From Robertmurraya_A mangrovi (GTDB lineage: Bacteria > Bacillota > Bacilli > Bacillales > Cytobacillaceae), in assembly GCF_034427655.1 (NCBI RefSeq), contig NZ_JAXOFX010000004.1, positions 350,709 through 414,708 on the forward strand: a stretch of DNA of 64,000 nucleotides, given 5' to 3'. The translations under genes and the position numbers were made by a program. The notes under the pieces were generated by a model. That model was not told where the DNA came from. It saw nothing but the letters and a program-made list of their open reading frames with translations, and did no database searches. Shown here in pieces: positions 27,301 to 36,877 of the stretch. Position 1 is the stretch's first letter; every line of letters starts with the position of its first letter.

Positions 27301-27933
27301 ATGACTAATAAACCAGTTATAATAATTGGTAATGGTGGACATGCTAGGGTATTAAATGAAATTCTTTTTACTAAGGATATAAAAGTGTTAGGTTACACTG
27401 CGCCTGAGGAGGGGATAAATTACTATAATCTCCCCTATCTTGGTGATGATTCTACCATATGTACATATTCTCAAGACTCAGTATTGTTAGTCAATGGAAT
27501 TGGATCTGTCTCAGACACAAGCCTTAGAGCTAAACTTTTCAATGAGTTTAAGTCTCAAGGCTATTTTTTTTTATCTTTAATCCATTCCTCAGCAATAATT
27601 TCAAGTTTGGCAGAATTAGGTGAAGGGGTCCAAATTTTGGCAGGAGTTGTCATTCAACCATTTGCAAAAATTGACGATAATACAATTATAAATACTTCTT
27701 CGGTTATTGAACATGATTGTACAGTAGGGAAGCATTGTCATATTGCACCTGGCTCGGTTCTATCCGGAAATGCATACATTGCACAAGGCTCTCATATTGG
27801 TACAGGCTCTATAATTATCCAAAACATTAAGATAGGGAATAATTCTTTAGTTGGTGCAGGTTCTTTAGTTATAAAAGATGTATTGGATAATAAAGTAGTC
27901 TACGGAATTCCTGCTAAGGAAGTGAAGAAATGA
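27301..27933 (+). CDS. legH: LegH-type sugar O/N-acetyltransferase (NeuD family)
   Basis: NeuD/LegH/PglD enzymes acetylate the 4-amino group of the sugar nucleotide using acetyl-CoA. The 210-aa protein has an N-terminal Rossmann-like domain (PVIIIGNGGHARVLNEIL) and a C-terminal left-handed beta helix of hexapeptide repeats (IIQ-, GNAYIAQGSHIGTGSIII, IGNNSLVGAGSLVIKD), ending in VVYGIPAKEVKK. The catalytic His is probably in VIEHDCTVGKHCHIAPG. It starts one base after legI and overlaps the next gene by four bases. Confidence 0.9.
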   Translation: MTNKPVIIIGNGGHARVLNEILFTKDIKVLGYTAPEEGINYYNLPYLGDDSTICTYSQDSVLLVNGIGSVSDTSLRAKLFNEFKSQGYFFLSLIHSSAIISSLAELGEGVQILAGVVIQPFAKIDDNTIINTSSVIEHDCTVGKHCHIAPGSVLSGNAYIAQGSHIGTGSIIIQNIKIGNNSLVGAGSLVIKDVLDNKVVYGIPAKEVKK

Positions 27934-28979
27934 AAGGCTTAGAAGAGATATTAGTTTCAGCTGATACAAAGATTATTGAAACAATGAAAAATATAGACCA
28001 AACAGGTAATCAAATAGCACTAGTAGTCGATAATCATCTCAGGCTGTTAGGAACAGTGACTGATGGGGATATTCGTAGAGGTATTCTTAATGGTTTTGAT
28101 CTTGAAGAACCGATAATAAATATTATGAATGGCAAACCAATTGTTATAAAGCAGGGTATATCAAAACAAGAAATAAGAAGATTATTTCAAAGGAAACAGC
28201 TACGCCAAATTCCGGTTGTTGATAATGAAAATCGTGTAACTGATATCATTTTTTCAGATGCTTTATTAGATAATTCAACCTTAGATAATTGGGTAGTTTT
28301 AATGGCAGGGGGGCTAGGTACACGATTGCGACCATTAACAGACACAATCCCTAAGCCAATGTTAGCAGTTGGAACTAAACCTATTATACAAACTATATTA
28401 GAAAGCTTTGTTGAACTTGGATTTCACCAATTTTACTTCTCTGTAAATTATAAAAAGGAGCTAATAAAAGAACACTTTGGAAATGGGGTTAAATGGGGAG
28501 TAAGTATTAACTATATTGATGAAGTGCAAAGGCTAGGTACGGCTGGAGCTTTATCACTTCTCAGAAGTAAACCTACTCAACCTCTAATAGTGATGAATGG
28601 GGATATATTAACAAAAGTTAACTTTCACCAACTATTAGATTTTCATGAGACGAATAATGCTGCTGCTACGATGTGTGTTATAGAGTACAATTATCAGGTT
28701 CCCTATGGAGTAGTAAGAACAGATGGTATTACGCTTTGCTCAATTGAAGAAAAACCAATAGAAAAATACTTTGTTAATGCTGGCATTTATGTCTTAAATC
28801 CCGAGATACTAGATTTAATCCCGGAAGGTGTGTTTTATGATATGCCAACTTTATTTGCAGAATTAGTTGAAAAGAATTTAAAAACATTGGTATTTCCGAT
28901 TCGTGAATATTGGATGGATATCGGAAGGATAAATGATTTTGAAAGGGCAAATAATGAATTTTCGGAGGTTTTTAAGTGA
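27930..28979 (+). CDS. ptmE: CBS-domain sugar nucleotidyltransferase (PtmE-like)
   Basis: PtmE joins a CBS-pair regulatory domain to a sugar-phosphate nucleotidyltransferase. In Campylobacter it makes GDP-glucosamine for the legionaminic route. The 349-aa product has two CBS motifs (about 1-115, with VTDGDIRRGI and VVDNENRVTDIIF) and a transferase domain from about 122 with the signature MAGGLGTRLRPLTDTIPKPM, VMNGDILTKVNF and the late EYWMDIGRINDFERANNEF. If it works as in Campylobacter, the early pathway is GDP-linked, which fits the separate legB-legC set. The nucleotide used here is inference. Confidence 0.87.
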   Translation: MKGLEEILVSADTKIIETMKNIDQTGNQIALVVDNHLRLLGTVTDGDIRRGILNGFDLEEPIINIMNGKPIVIKQGISKQEIRRLFQRKQLRQIPVVDNENRVTDIIFSDALLDNSTLDNWVVLMAGGLGTRLRPLTDTIPKPMLAVGTKPIIQTILESFVELGFHQFYFSVNYKKELIKEHFGNGVKWGVSINYIDEVQRLGTAGALSLLRSKPTQPLIVMNGDILTKVNFHQLLDFHETNNAAATMCVIEYNYQVPYGVVRTDGITLCSIEEKPIEKYFVNAGIYVLNPEILDLIPEGVFYDMPTLFAELVEKNLKTLVFPIREYWMDIGRINDFERANNEFSEVFK

Positions 28980-29668
28980 TAAATGAAAAAAAAGTACTAG
29001 CTGTCATACCTGCTCGTGGTGGTTCAAAAGGCGTACCGAAGAAGAATATTAAATTACTTAATAGTAAACCATTAATTGCTTGGACAATTGAAGAGGCTAG
29101 AAGATCACAATATATTGATAAGTTAATAGTTTCCTCAGATGATGACGAGATTATTAGAATTTCAGAGGAATGGGGCGCGGAAGCCCCATTTAAGAGACCT
29201 CTAGAACTCGCACAAGATAAAACACCTGGTATGTCCCCTGTCTTGCATGCCATAGAAAAATTACCTGGTTATGACTATATCGTTTTATTACAGCCTACAT
29301 CCCCCCTAAGGTTATGTCAGGACATTGATGGAGCTATTGAGCTACTTGAATTAAGCGGTGTGGACTCTTGTGTTTCCGTTACTGAAACGTCTATCCCCCC
29401 TCAATGGCTGTATAGCATCGATAAAGAGGGATTTATGGAATCTATTTTTAATTCCATAGACTTTCCATTTCAGCGGCAAGCTGGACAAGCATTTTATGAA
29501 TTAAATGGAGCAGTTTATGTAGCAACTATGAAATCAATTTTAACATATAAGAAATTTTTACAAGAGAAAACAATACCTTTTGTCATGCCAAAAAATAGGT
29601 CTGTAGATATTGATAACTTGGAAGATTTCCACTATTGTGAGTTTTTGTTAAAAAGACACAAATGCTAA
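28976..29668 (+). CDS. legF: LegF, CMP-legionaminic acid synthetase (NeuA family)
   Basis: LegF activates legionaminic acid with CTP to give CMP-Leg, the donor for Maf. The 230-aa protein has the CMP-nonulosonate synthetase motifs VIPARGGSKGVPKKN (about residues 9-23), KPLIAWTIEEA, VSSDDDEI, LLQPTSPLR and the C-terminal MPKNRSVDIDNLEDFHYCE. The GTG start overlaps the ptmE stop, with CGGAGG upstream. It closes the tightly coupled run from legC. Confidence 0.93.
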   Translation: MINEKKVLAVIPARGGSKGVPKKNIKLLNSKPLIAWTIEEARRSQYIDKLIVSSDDDEIIRISEEWGAEAPFKRPLELAQDKTPGMSPVLHAIEKLPGYDYIVLLQPTSPLRLCQDIDGAIELLELSGVDSCVSVTETSIPPQWLYSIDKEGFMESIFNSIDFPFQRQAGQAFYELNGAVYVATMKSILTYKKFLQEKTIPFVMPKNRSVDIDNLEDFHYCEFLLKRHKC

Positions 29669-29697
29669 TTCAGGTCAATTAAAACTATTGTTTTAAC

Positions 29698-29726
29698 TTG
29701 ATAGATAAATCTATACCACATAATTT
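29698..29726 (+). promoter_or_regulatory. Possible sigma-A promoter before the glycosyltransferase gene
   Basis: TTGATA, 17 bases, TAATTT lies in the 274-base gap after legF. It would start a separate transcript for the second half of the glycan island. The -10 is imperfect. Confidence 0.35.
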
Positions 29727-29746
29727 AAGGTCTCTATATTTTAGTG

Positions 29747-29770
29747 CGCTTAGATAAACGCTTAGATAAA
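29747..29770. repeat. Perfect 12-bp tandem duplication
   Basis: CGCTTAGATAAA occurs twice head to tail, just downstream of the possible promoter at 29698. It could be a regulator site or chance; nothing else in the gap explains it. Confidence 0.6.
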
Positions 29771-29942
29771 TTTCAATTATGGGAGAAACATGTGATATTT
29801 TAAAATTATTTCTTTACAAGAAGTTAATGGTCTTCTTAAACCAACCGGTTATCTTTTCGAGACTAACTTAATGAAATTTTGTTACTTGGTTTAACAAACA
29901 TAAATGGTGGAAATCTCAAAACAAAGTTGTTAGGGGAATTTT

Positions 29943-32171
29943 ATGAAATTTTTAATAAATTTATTTTCAACAGACCTTAATCAGCAAGATTTTGTTAGTT
30001 TATCTGAGCCTTTCGATAGTGAAGGTTATTCAATTTATAATTTTCAATTCTCTAGTGAAGAATACAGTATAGATTTATTGGATACTTTAATTAATTATCT
30101 TAGCTTTGAACATAATATCTCACCTTATGAGACTAAAATAGTATTACAGTCCAATATAAATAATTTATTAATAGCATGGTATCGTATATATAATGATATA
30201 ATTGATGACTTTATACTTATTGATAATTCTGTTACATCTATTGAGTTGAAAAACCCAATTGAACAAATATTTATTGATCAACTATCTGCCTTTGCGGCAA
30301 TTGAAGATGAAAGCTGTCATACTCGATTGTATTATCGAAATAGTAGCTTACTGTCTCCACAAATTCTAAAACCATTTATGGAGGCTTATCAATATGACTT
30401 ATTAAAGCCCTTTAATGAGCACTCAGTACACTCTGTTGTTCACAAGAAAAGGGAAAAAAAAGAATATAAAATTAAACAATATAGTTACCTCAGAAGCACA
30501 ACATTAGAAGATAAAAGTAAAATAATTGATTTAACAAGACAAAGAACATTTCAAAAAAATATTCTAATAGATGAGATAAATGAGGCTTCTGGCTTCTACC
30601 TGGTATTTCAGTATATTCTTAGTTTACAGATAGCAGACGATCAAAAGGCTAGAGCAGTCCATATGTTTCAACAAAGAATGAACACTGAACAGAAAAAGCT
30701 TGTAACAGAGTATATCAAAGATTATTTAGAAGAAAGAGTAAATATTCTACCTTTTAAAGAGGTTATTAATTATTATTCTTTCCTAGTCATGCTTGGCACG
30801 GATAAGACAATTATCAAACAAATGTTAGAATATATTAAAAATGATGATAAACACTTCGACGATCATTATGCTCCCTTTACTAATGTATTGTTTTATGTTA
30901 CTAATGCAAGCCAAAAAGAGTATGAAACTTATTTTCTAGATCGAATAGATATAATGCGTCAGTTAAAGTCTTATTATAAAGAAAAATTAAAAATACAAAT
31001 GCCAAAAAGTGAAGATAATCATTTAGTTATTGTATGTGGTCAGTTGCTCAGTTACAATCATGCTCCGACAAAAGTGACAATTGATTATGCTAATAACTTA
31101 ATTAAATATTATCCAAATCTTAAAATTAAAATTGTAGTAGAGGATATGTTTAACTATTCACCAAATGAATTATTTTTTGTATATCCTTTTTGTTCAGTAG
31201 ATTCAAAATCTTTAAATGGGTTGCATAAAGAGTTGCTCGATCCGTCTATTGAGATACACTATTCAAATTGCCGACTTTCTCGTATTCATCGTCTTCAGGA
31301 AGATATAAATGCCATTAAAGATTTTAAACCACAGTGGATATTTAAAATTGGAGCTCCAGATAGTCTAGCTGTGGATCTGTTGTTTGACTATTACCCGATT
31401 ACAAGTCTTTCAATGGGTGGTGCTGAGTATTCTGAATGGGTTGATGTAGCTCTTGCAGGTTATACTAAGGATAGTATTTTATTAGAATTGAAGGAGAAAG
31501 GGCTTGAATTTCTAAGGTATCATTATTCCCAGTATATCCCAGGTTTAGAGTTTGCAAAATCTAAAAATAAGGTCAGTAGGTCAGAGTTTTCATTTGGTAC
31601 AACAGATTTTGTGATTGTAACAGTGGGTAATCGGTTAGAAATTGATATGGACCAAACTTTTATCATGGAAATGAGAACCATTCTCTTAAAAAATAAGCAA
31701 GTAAAATGGCTAATAATTGGACTTGAGGAACATTCATTAGTGCATAATGCATTCGGTGTATTAAATAAGCAGGTAAGCTTTCTGAAATATGCTAATGATT
31801 TAGCGGCAGTTTACACTATTTGTGATCTTTATGCTAATCCTTTTAGAAAAGGAGGAGGATTTAGTGTAGCGATGGCTATTGATGCAGGAATACCTGTGGC
31901 TAATCTTGAAGGACCAAACGATGCAAATGGATTCGTGCCGAAAGGTAAAGCATTACGTCGTTCCGAATACTTTAATTATATACAAAGGTTAATCAATGAT
32001 AATGAGTATTACAAAAATGAACAAGCGTGTTTTAAAGGAACAATAGAAAAAAGGTTTGGTTTTAAAAACGCTACGAAACGTGTTATGGATTTATTACATA
32101 AATCAGAGGAAATAGCATTAAAGAGGTATCATTCTAAGGGTGGTAATGTGAAGACGAGTATAAGTCTATAA
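29943..32171 (+). CDS. Large glycosyltransferase-like protein (GT-B C-terminal half)
   Basis: The 742-aa protein has a helical N-terminal half of unknown type and a C-terminal half (about 350-735) that looks like a GT-B glycosyltransferase: VIVCGQLLSYNHAPTKVTID, then FVIVTVGNRLEIDMDQ, VKWLIIGLEEHSL, YANDLAAVYTICDLYANPFR and the donor-binding loop KGGGFSVAMAIDAGIPVANL. It may attach or extend the flagellar glycan, or read the N-terminal half as a protein acceptor domain (inference). AGGGGA precedes the ATG. No membrane segment is seen, so it should act in the cytoplasm, like Maf. The sugar and acceptor are unknown. Confidence 0.7.
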   Translation: MKFLINLFSTDLNQQDFVSLSEPFDSEGYSIYNFQFSSEEYSIDLLDTLINYLSFEHNISPYETKIVLQSNINNLLIAWYRIYNDIIDDFILIDNSVTSIELKNPIEQIFIDQLSAFAAIEDESCHTRLYYRNSSLLSPQILKPFMEAYQYDLLKPFNEHSVHSVVHKKREKKEYKIKQYSYLRSTTLEDKSKIIDLTRQRTFQKNILIDEINEASGFYLVFQYILSLQIADDQKARAVHMFQQRMNTEQKKLVTEYIKDYLEERVNILPFKEVINYYSFLVMLGTDKTIIKQMLEYIKNDDKHFDDHYAPFTNVLFYVTNASQKEYETYFLDRIDIMRQLKSYYKEKLKIQMPKSEDNHLVIVCGQLLSYNHAPTKVTIDYANNLIKYYPNLKIKIVVEDMFNYSPNELFFVYPFCSVDSKSLNGLHKELLDPSIEIHYSNCRLSRIHRLQEDINAIKDFKPQWIFKIGAPDSLAVDLLFDYYPITSLSMGGAEYSEWVDVALAGYTKDSILLELKEKGLEFLRYHYSQYIPGLEFAKSKNKVSRSEFSFGTTDFVIVTVGNRLEIDMDQTFIMEMRTILLKNKQVKWLIIGLEEHSLVHNAFGVLNKQVSFLKYANDLAAVYTICDLYANPFRKGGGFSVAMAIDAGIPVANLEGPNDANGFVPKGKALRRSEYFNYIQRLINDNEYYKNEQACFKGTIEKRFGFKNATKRVMDLLHKSEEIALKRYHSKGGNVKTSISL

Positions 32172-32201
32172 AAAAGAATTACTTTAGAAAGGTATGAGGT
32201 A

Positions 32202-33401
32202 GTGGGACAAAAAAAGAAAAAATTACTCATCGTAGGTGGGGGCTATGCAGATATACCATTGATACAGTCAGCAAAAAAGTTAGGCTTTTACGTAATAACG
32301 ACAGGTAATAGGCCTGAAGATTTGGGACATAGATATTCAGACGAATATAGAAACGTGGACTTCTCTGATTGTGAAGCTATCTATACATTAGCTAAAAATT
32401 TAGATGTTTCTGCCATTTGCCCATCCTGTAACGATTTTGCAGCCCTTTCCGCTACATATAGTGCAGAAAAATTAGGGATACCAGGACATGATACATATCA
32501 AACCTCCAAAATCCTACATCATAAAGATGAGTTTAGGAGATTCGCTATGGCTAATAATATCCCTAGTCCAAAAGCTATAGGTTTTGATAATATAAAACTT
32601 GCTCTTGAATATTCTGACCTACCGACTTTTCCAGTTATTGTTAAGCCGATAGATCTAACAGGAGGTAAGGGCATTTCAGTTGTTAATAGAAAAGATGAAT
32701 TAATAGAAGCTGTTGAAAAGGCATTCGCTGTCTCAAAAAATAAAAGAATTGTAATTGAGGAATTTATTAGTGGAAGTAGACATGGTTTTTCAGCTTTTTT
32801 ATATAAGGGGAAAGTAGGCTTTTATTTTTCGGACAATGAGCATTATTACTTAAATCCTTATATGGTATCTGCTACATCAACTCCAATAATACCATCAAGG
32901 CGTGTAGATGAGAAATTAATTAATATCACAGAAAGAATCGCTTCTCTATTGTCACTGACGGACGGTATATTTCATGTTCAGTATATATTAAAAGACAATG
33001 AGCCAATAATAATTGAAATATGTCGAAGACCTCCAGGTGATTTATATATAAAGTTTGTGGAGTACGCTACAAAAGTTGACTATTCTACTTGGATTGTAAA
33101 GGCTTTCACAGGGGATGACTGTGGAGAGATTGAGCATTCGGATACACAGGGTTTTTTTACGAGACATTGTATAATGAGCTCTAAACCTGGGAGAATTAAA
33201 GATATTTCTTTTGATCAGTCGATTCAAAAAAACATTATCAATAAATTTACGTGGTATAAAAAAGGTGACATAATTGAAAACGTAATGATAAATAAATTCG
33301 GTATTGTATTCCTTGAATTTGAGAAACATGAGGAAATGATGGATAAAACAAATAATTTAAATGAATTAATTAGAGTTGAAGTAGATTTGGAAAATAAATA
33401 A
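32202..33401 (+). CDS. ATP-grasp domain enzyme
   Basis: ATP-grasp enzymes join a carboxylate to an amine or other nucleophile through an acyl phosphate. The 399-aa protein has a PreATP-grasp Rossmann start (KLLIVGGGYADIPLIQSAKK), a lid/ATP region (PVIVKPIDLTGGKGISVVNR, VIEEFISG) and the metal site segment HVQYILKDNEPIIIEICRRP. The GTG start has AGAAAGG nine bases upstream; no ATG lies near. Set among aminosugar genes, it could couple an amino or organic acid to an amino sugar such as the dTDP-4-amino sugar predicted here (inference). The substrate cannot be told from sequence. Confidence 0.85.
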   Translation: MGQKKKKLLIVGGGYADIPLIQSAKKLGFYVITTGNRPEDLGHRYSDEYRNVDFSDCEAIYTLAKNLDVSAICPSCNDFAALSATYSAEKLGIPGHDTYQTSKILHHKDEFRRFAMANNIPSPKAIGFDNIKLALEYSDLPTFPVIVKPIDLTGGKGISVVNRKDELIEAVEKAFAVSKNKRIVIEEFISGSRHGFSAFLYKGKVGFYFSDNEHYYLNPYMVSATSTPIIPSRRVDEKLINITERIASLLSLTDGIFHVQYILKDNEPIIIEICRRPPGDLYIKFVEYATKVDYSTWIVKAFTGDDCGEIEHSDTQGFFTRHCIMSSKPGRIKDISFDQSIQKNIINKFTWYKKGDIIENVMINKFGIVFLEFEKHEEMMDKTNNLNELIRVEVDLENK

Positions 33402-33418
33402 GAATTTGGGGATGAAAA

Positions 33419-34546
33419 ATGGAAAAGTTAAGATTAGGATTTATTGGAGGGGGGATAAATTCTGCTGTTGGAAATACACACAGAATTGCATCCCAGATGG
33501 ATAATCGGTGGTGTCTAGAATCAGGATGTTTTAGTCAAAACGATTTCATTAATAAAGATACGGCTAAAGAATATGGGATTGCTAATAATCGTATTTACAG
33601 TAATTGGAGAGAGTTTTTGGAAAATGAGAGAAATAGGCTTGATGCTGTATGTATTTTAACTCCCACGAATATTCACTCAGAAATGGTTATTGAAGCTTTA
33701 GACTTAGGATATGCGGTAATATGCGAAAAATCATTAGCTTCAACTTATCAACAGGTTAAAAGAATTAGAGATGTAGCTTTGAAAAACAAATCTTTTCTTG
33801 CGGTAACTTATAATTATACAGGATACCCTATGTTAAGAGAGTTACGGAGTATGATAAGTGAGGGTATGTTGGGTAGAATAAATCAAGTTAATATTGAAAT
33901 GCCACAGGAAGGTTTTCTACGCCTAAATAAATATGGACAGGTACAACAACCACAAAATTGGCGTTTGATAGATGAAAAAATACCTACTATTTCCCTGGAT
34001 TTAGGGGTGCATCTACATAACATTATATACTTCCTTACAGGAGAGAAACCGCAAGAAGTTGTAGCTGATCAAGATACTTTTGGTCATTTTGATGATGTAA
34101 TAGACAATGTTATGTGTTTAGCTCGCTACACTGGGGGACTGAGGAGTCAGATTTGGTTCAGCAAGGCTTCATTAGGAAATAGAAATGGACTGAAGATAAG
34201 GGTTTACGGTCAAAAAGGAAGTGCAGAATGGTTTCAAATGGAACCAGAAAAATTGAAATTCAACAATATTCAAGGTGAAACGAAAATACTAGATCGATCA
34301 AATTCTACCTATATTGACGAATCGAGATACAATAGATTTAAGGTAGGGCATCCAGCAGGATTTATAGAAGCTTTTGCAAATCATTATTATGATATTGCAG
34401 ATTGTTTGATTGAGTATAAAGAACGAGGAAGTTACATTTCCCCTTTTGTATTTAACGAAAATATTGCATTAGAAGGATTGAAAATGATGGAGGCTATATC
34501 ACAATCATCAGTGGATCGTACGTGGATAAATATCCCTGCTGAATAG
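33419..34546 (+). CDS. Gfo/Idh/MocA-type NAD(P)-dependent sugar dehydrogenase
   Basis: The 375-aa protein has the Rossmann start RLGFIGGGINSAVGNTHRIA, the segment DAVCILTPTNIHSEMVIEAL and CEKSLAST, the family's EKP-like motif with Ser in place of Pro, then a C-terminal alpha/beta domain with DLGVHLHNIIYFLTG. The motif GNTHRIASQMDN resembles oxidoreductases of O-antigen and nonulosonate loci. It probably oxidises or reduces a sugar in the island; the substrate is unknown. GGGGATG precedes the ATG. Confidence 0.85.
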   Translation: MEKLRLGFIGGGINSAVGNTHRIASQMDNRWCLESGCFSQNDFINKDTAKEYGIANNRIYSNWREFLENERNRLDAVCILTPTNIHSEMVIEALDLGYAVICEKSLASTYQQVKRIRDVALKNKSFLAVTYNYTGYPMLRELRSMISEGMLGRINQVNIEMPQEGFLRLNKYGQVQQPQNWRLIDEKIPTISLDLGVHLHNIIYFLTGEKPQEVVADQDTFGHFDDVIDNVMCLARYTGGLRSQIWFSKASLGNRNGLKIRVYGQKGSAEWFQMEPEKLKFNNIQGETKILDRSNSTYIDESRYNRFKVGHPAGFIEAFANHYYDIADCLIEYKERGSYISPFVFNENIALEGLKMMEAISQSSVDRTWINIPAE

Positions 34547-34574
34547 TTAATATATCTTTTAAGGAGCTTTTAAT

Positions 34575-35756
34575 ATGAAAAAAATTGAAAGATTGTTAGA
34601 TCAGTATGAGCAAGGTACAATGGATTACAGTAAATCAAAATTAAAAAATATAGACAATAATAAACAAATAATTCTATTTGGAGCAGGGGGACTTGGGAAA
34701 AACCTTTATAAAGTTTTAAAGGAAAGTGACATAGAAGTGGTATGTTTCATGGACACGGTACAGTGTGCTGACCATGATAGTGAAAAGCGCGTTACTATAG
34801 ATAAGTACGAAGTATCCATAGTACATCCTGAAAATAATTTATTAAAAGAGTACTTTAATACTAGCTATGTTATTTTATCCGCATTATTCTCATTAAAGGA
34901 TCAAAGTAGAATTAAAAATGAATTATCTTCTATAGGATTTAAAAATATTTTTTCGTTGACTGAGATCAACTTTAGTAATAATGAATTGTTTTACAAGCTT
35001 TTTAATGTTTCTTACAAAGCTAATAATTCAATAGAAGTTAATAGAGATAGAATACTTGAGGCGTACGCTTTATTAGAAGATGAAAAAGATAAAAACCTAT
35101 ATGTCCAACACATTAGAGCACATCTCATTAAAGATTTTAGTGAGAACGAAGAACCTGATGACTTAAGCTTACAATATTTAGCCCATGATATACCAATAAA
35201 CCTAGACTACAGCAGTTTTATAGATTGTGGAGGGTACGATGGAGATACCATCCGAAATTTATTATTAAATGGTAAGGTAATAAATAATTTGGCAGTATTC
35301 GAACCTCAAATAGATCTATACAATAAGATAACAGAGTACGTTACAAAAAATGAAAAGCAATTTAATGCGGTTAGTATATATCCTTGTGGTGTTCATTCGA
35401 GCACTGACAAATTTCGATTCACAATATCTGAATCGGTTCCTGCCTCTTCCGGAATTGATGTTGAGGGCAAAGACATTATTCAATGTGTTGCTATCGATCA
35501 CGCACTTCATGGCTTTAATCCTACTTTTATTAAGATGGATATTGAAGGTGCGGAAATTGAAGCTCTTAAGGGAGCCAGGAACACAATTATCAGAAGTCGC
35601 CCACAATTGGCTATCTGTGTTTACCATTCACTCTCGCACATTTGGGAGATACCACTGTTAATTAAAAGTTATTATGAGGGATATCGATTCTATCTAAGGA
35701 ACTATAATTTTATGGGATTAGAAACTGTGTTATATGCAGTTCCAGTGGTCGAATAA
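34575..35756 (+). CDS. FkbM-family methyltransferase with N-terminal nucleotide-fold domain
   Basis: The C-terminal half (about 210-385) is an FkbM SAM-dependent methyltransferase: FIDCGGYDGDTIRNLLL (SAM loop), AVFEPQIDLYNKI, and the hallmark FIKMDIEGAEIEALKGARN. The N-terminal part (about 30-150, IILFGAGGLGKNLYKVLKES, VVCFMDT) resembles the small Rossmann-like domain often fused to such enzymes. FkbM enzymes usually O-methylate sugar hydroxyls, so it may methylate the flagellar glycan. AAGGAG precedes the ATG. The 393-aa length is normal for the fused form. Confidence 0.87.
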   Translation: MKKIERLLDQYEQGTMDYSKSKLKNIDNNKQIILFGAGGLGKNLYKVLKESDIEVVCFMDTVQCADHDSEKRVTIDKYEVSIVHPENNLLKEYFNTSYVILSALFSLKDQSRIKNELSSIGFKNIFSLTEINFSNNELFYKLFNVSYKANNSIEVNRDRILEAYALLEDEKDKNLYVQHIRAHLIKDFSENEEPDDLSLQYLAHDIPINLDYSSFIDCGGYDGDTIRNLLLNGKVINNLAVFEPQIDLYNKITEYVTKNEKQFNAVSIYPCGVHSSTDKFRFTISESVPASSGIDVEGKDIIQCVAIDHALHGFNPTFIKMDIEGAEIEALKGARNTIIRSRPQLAICVYHSLSHIWEIPLLIKSYYEGYRFYLRNYNFMGLETVLYAVPVVE

Positions 35757-35839
35757 GCATTCATTTTTTAATAAATCTACCTATAAAAAGAGTATAATTA
35801 TTTAATTCTATTGTTATTAACTGGAAGGTAGTAGGTATT

Positions 35840-36859
35840 ATGAGTATATTAGTTACTGGTGGACTGGGTTTTATAGGATTAAATTTTATAAAAGAAATTT
35901 TAAGACAAAATTTCAATATTATTAACCTTGATTTGCAAACTTATGCTGCAAATATTAATTACATCAATGAGCTAAAGGAATTAAAAAACTTAATACTATT
36001 AAAAGGAAATATATGTGATTTGACTTTACTTGAAAAGATTTTTAAAGAGAATAATATACAAGGAGTTATTCACTTTGCTGCAGAAACGCACGTAGATAAT
36101 TCAATTTCAGGTCCTTCAGCATTCATTGAGACAAACATTACCGGGACTTTTAATCTACTAGAGGCTGCACGTACACATTGGATGAATAGCCCCTTTAATT
36201 ACAAGGATGGATATGAGAACAGACGATTTTTACACATTTCAACTGATGAGGTTTATGGATCACTAGGGGAAAGTGGTTACTTTACAGAAGAATCTTCCTA
36301 TGCTCCTAACAGTCCGTATAGTGCCAGCAAAGCTTCTTCTGACATGCTTGTTAGAAGTTATCATCACACATATGGATTGAATACCATTATTACAAATTGT
36401 TCTAACAACTTTGGTCCATATCAACATGATGAAAAATTGATTCCAACTGTGATCCGTGCTGCTCTAAATCTCCAACTTATCCCGGTATATGGGGATGGGA
36501 GCAATGTACGAGATTGGTTATATGTTGGGGATCATTGCAATGCTTTGAAGGTTATCTTTGAAGAAGCAAAACCAGGATCTCATTATAATATTGGCGGAAA
36601 TAATGAGAAAAGTAATCTTGAAATAGTAGAAATAATATGTAATTTGCTTGATATTCTGATTCCTTCCTCAAAGTTAACATCATATAAGGAATTAATTACA
36701 TTTGTAAAAGATCGCCCAGGTCATGATCAACGTTATGCGATTGACGCTTCCAAACTAAAAAGGGAATTAGGTTGGAAGCCTTCAGATAATTTTGAGGTAA
36801 ATTTAATGAAGACGATTCGATGGTATATCAATAAATATGGATTTACACCGGTGTGTTAG
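35840..36859 (+). CDS. rmlB: dTDP-glucose 4,6-dehydratase
   Basis: RmlB converts dTDP-glucose to dTDP-4-keto-6-deoxyglucose. The 339-aa protein has ILVTGGLGFIGLNFI, HFAAETHVDNSI, the STDEVYG catalytic segment, YSASKASSD with the active Tyr/Lys and NCSNNFGPYQ, all standard. It lacks the usual rmlC and rmlD partners; instead a WecE-like transaminase follows after 18 bases. A possible -10 (TATAAT near 35793) lies upstream without a clear -35. The start is preceded by a GAAGG/GTAGG region. Confidence 0.93.
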   Translation: MSILVTGGLGFIGLNFIKEILRQNFNIINLDLQTYAANINYINELKELKNLILLKGNICDLTLLEKIFKENNIQGVIHFAAETHVDNSISGPSAFIETNITGTFNLLEAARTHWMNSPFNYKDGYENRRFLHISTDEVYGSLGESGYFTEESSYAPNSPYSASKASSDMLVRSYHHTYGLNTIITNCSNNFGPYQHDEKLIPTVIRAALNLQLIPVYGDGSNVRDWLYVGDHCNALKVIFEEAKPGSHYNIGGNNEKSNLEIVEIICNLLDILIPSSKLTSYKELITFVKDRPGHDQRYAIDASKLKRELGWKPSDNFEVNLMKTIRWYINKYGFTPVC

Positions 36860-36877
36860 CCAGAAAGGATAATAATA

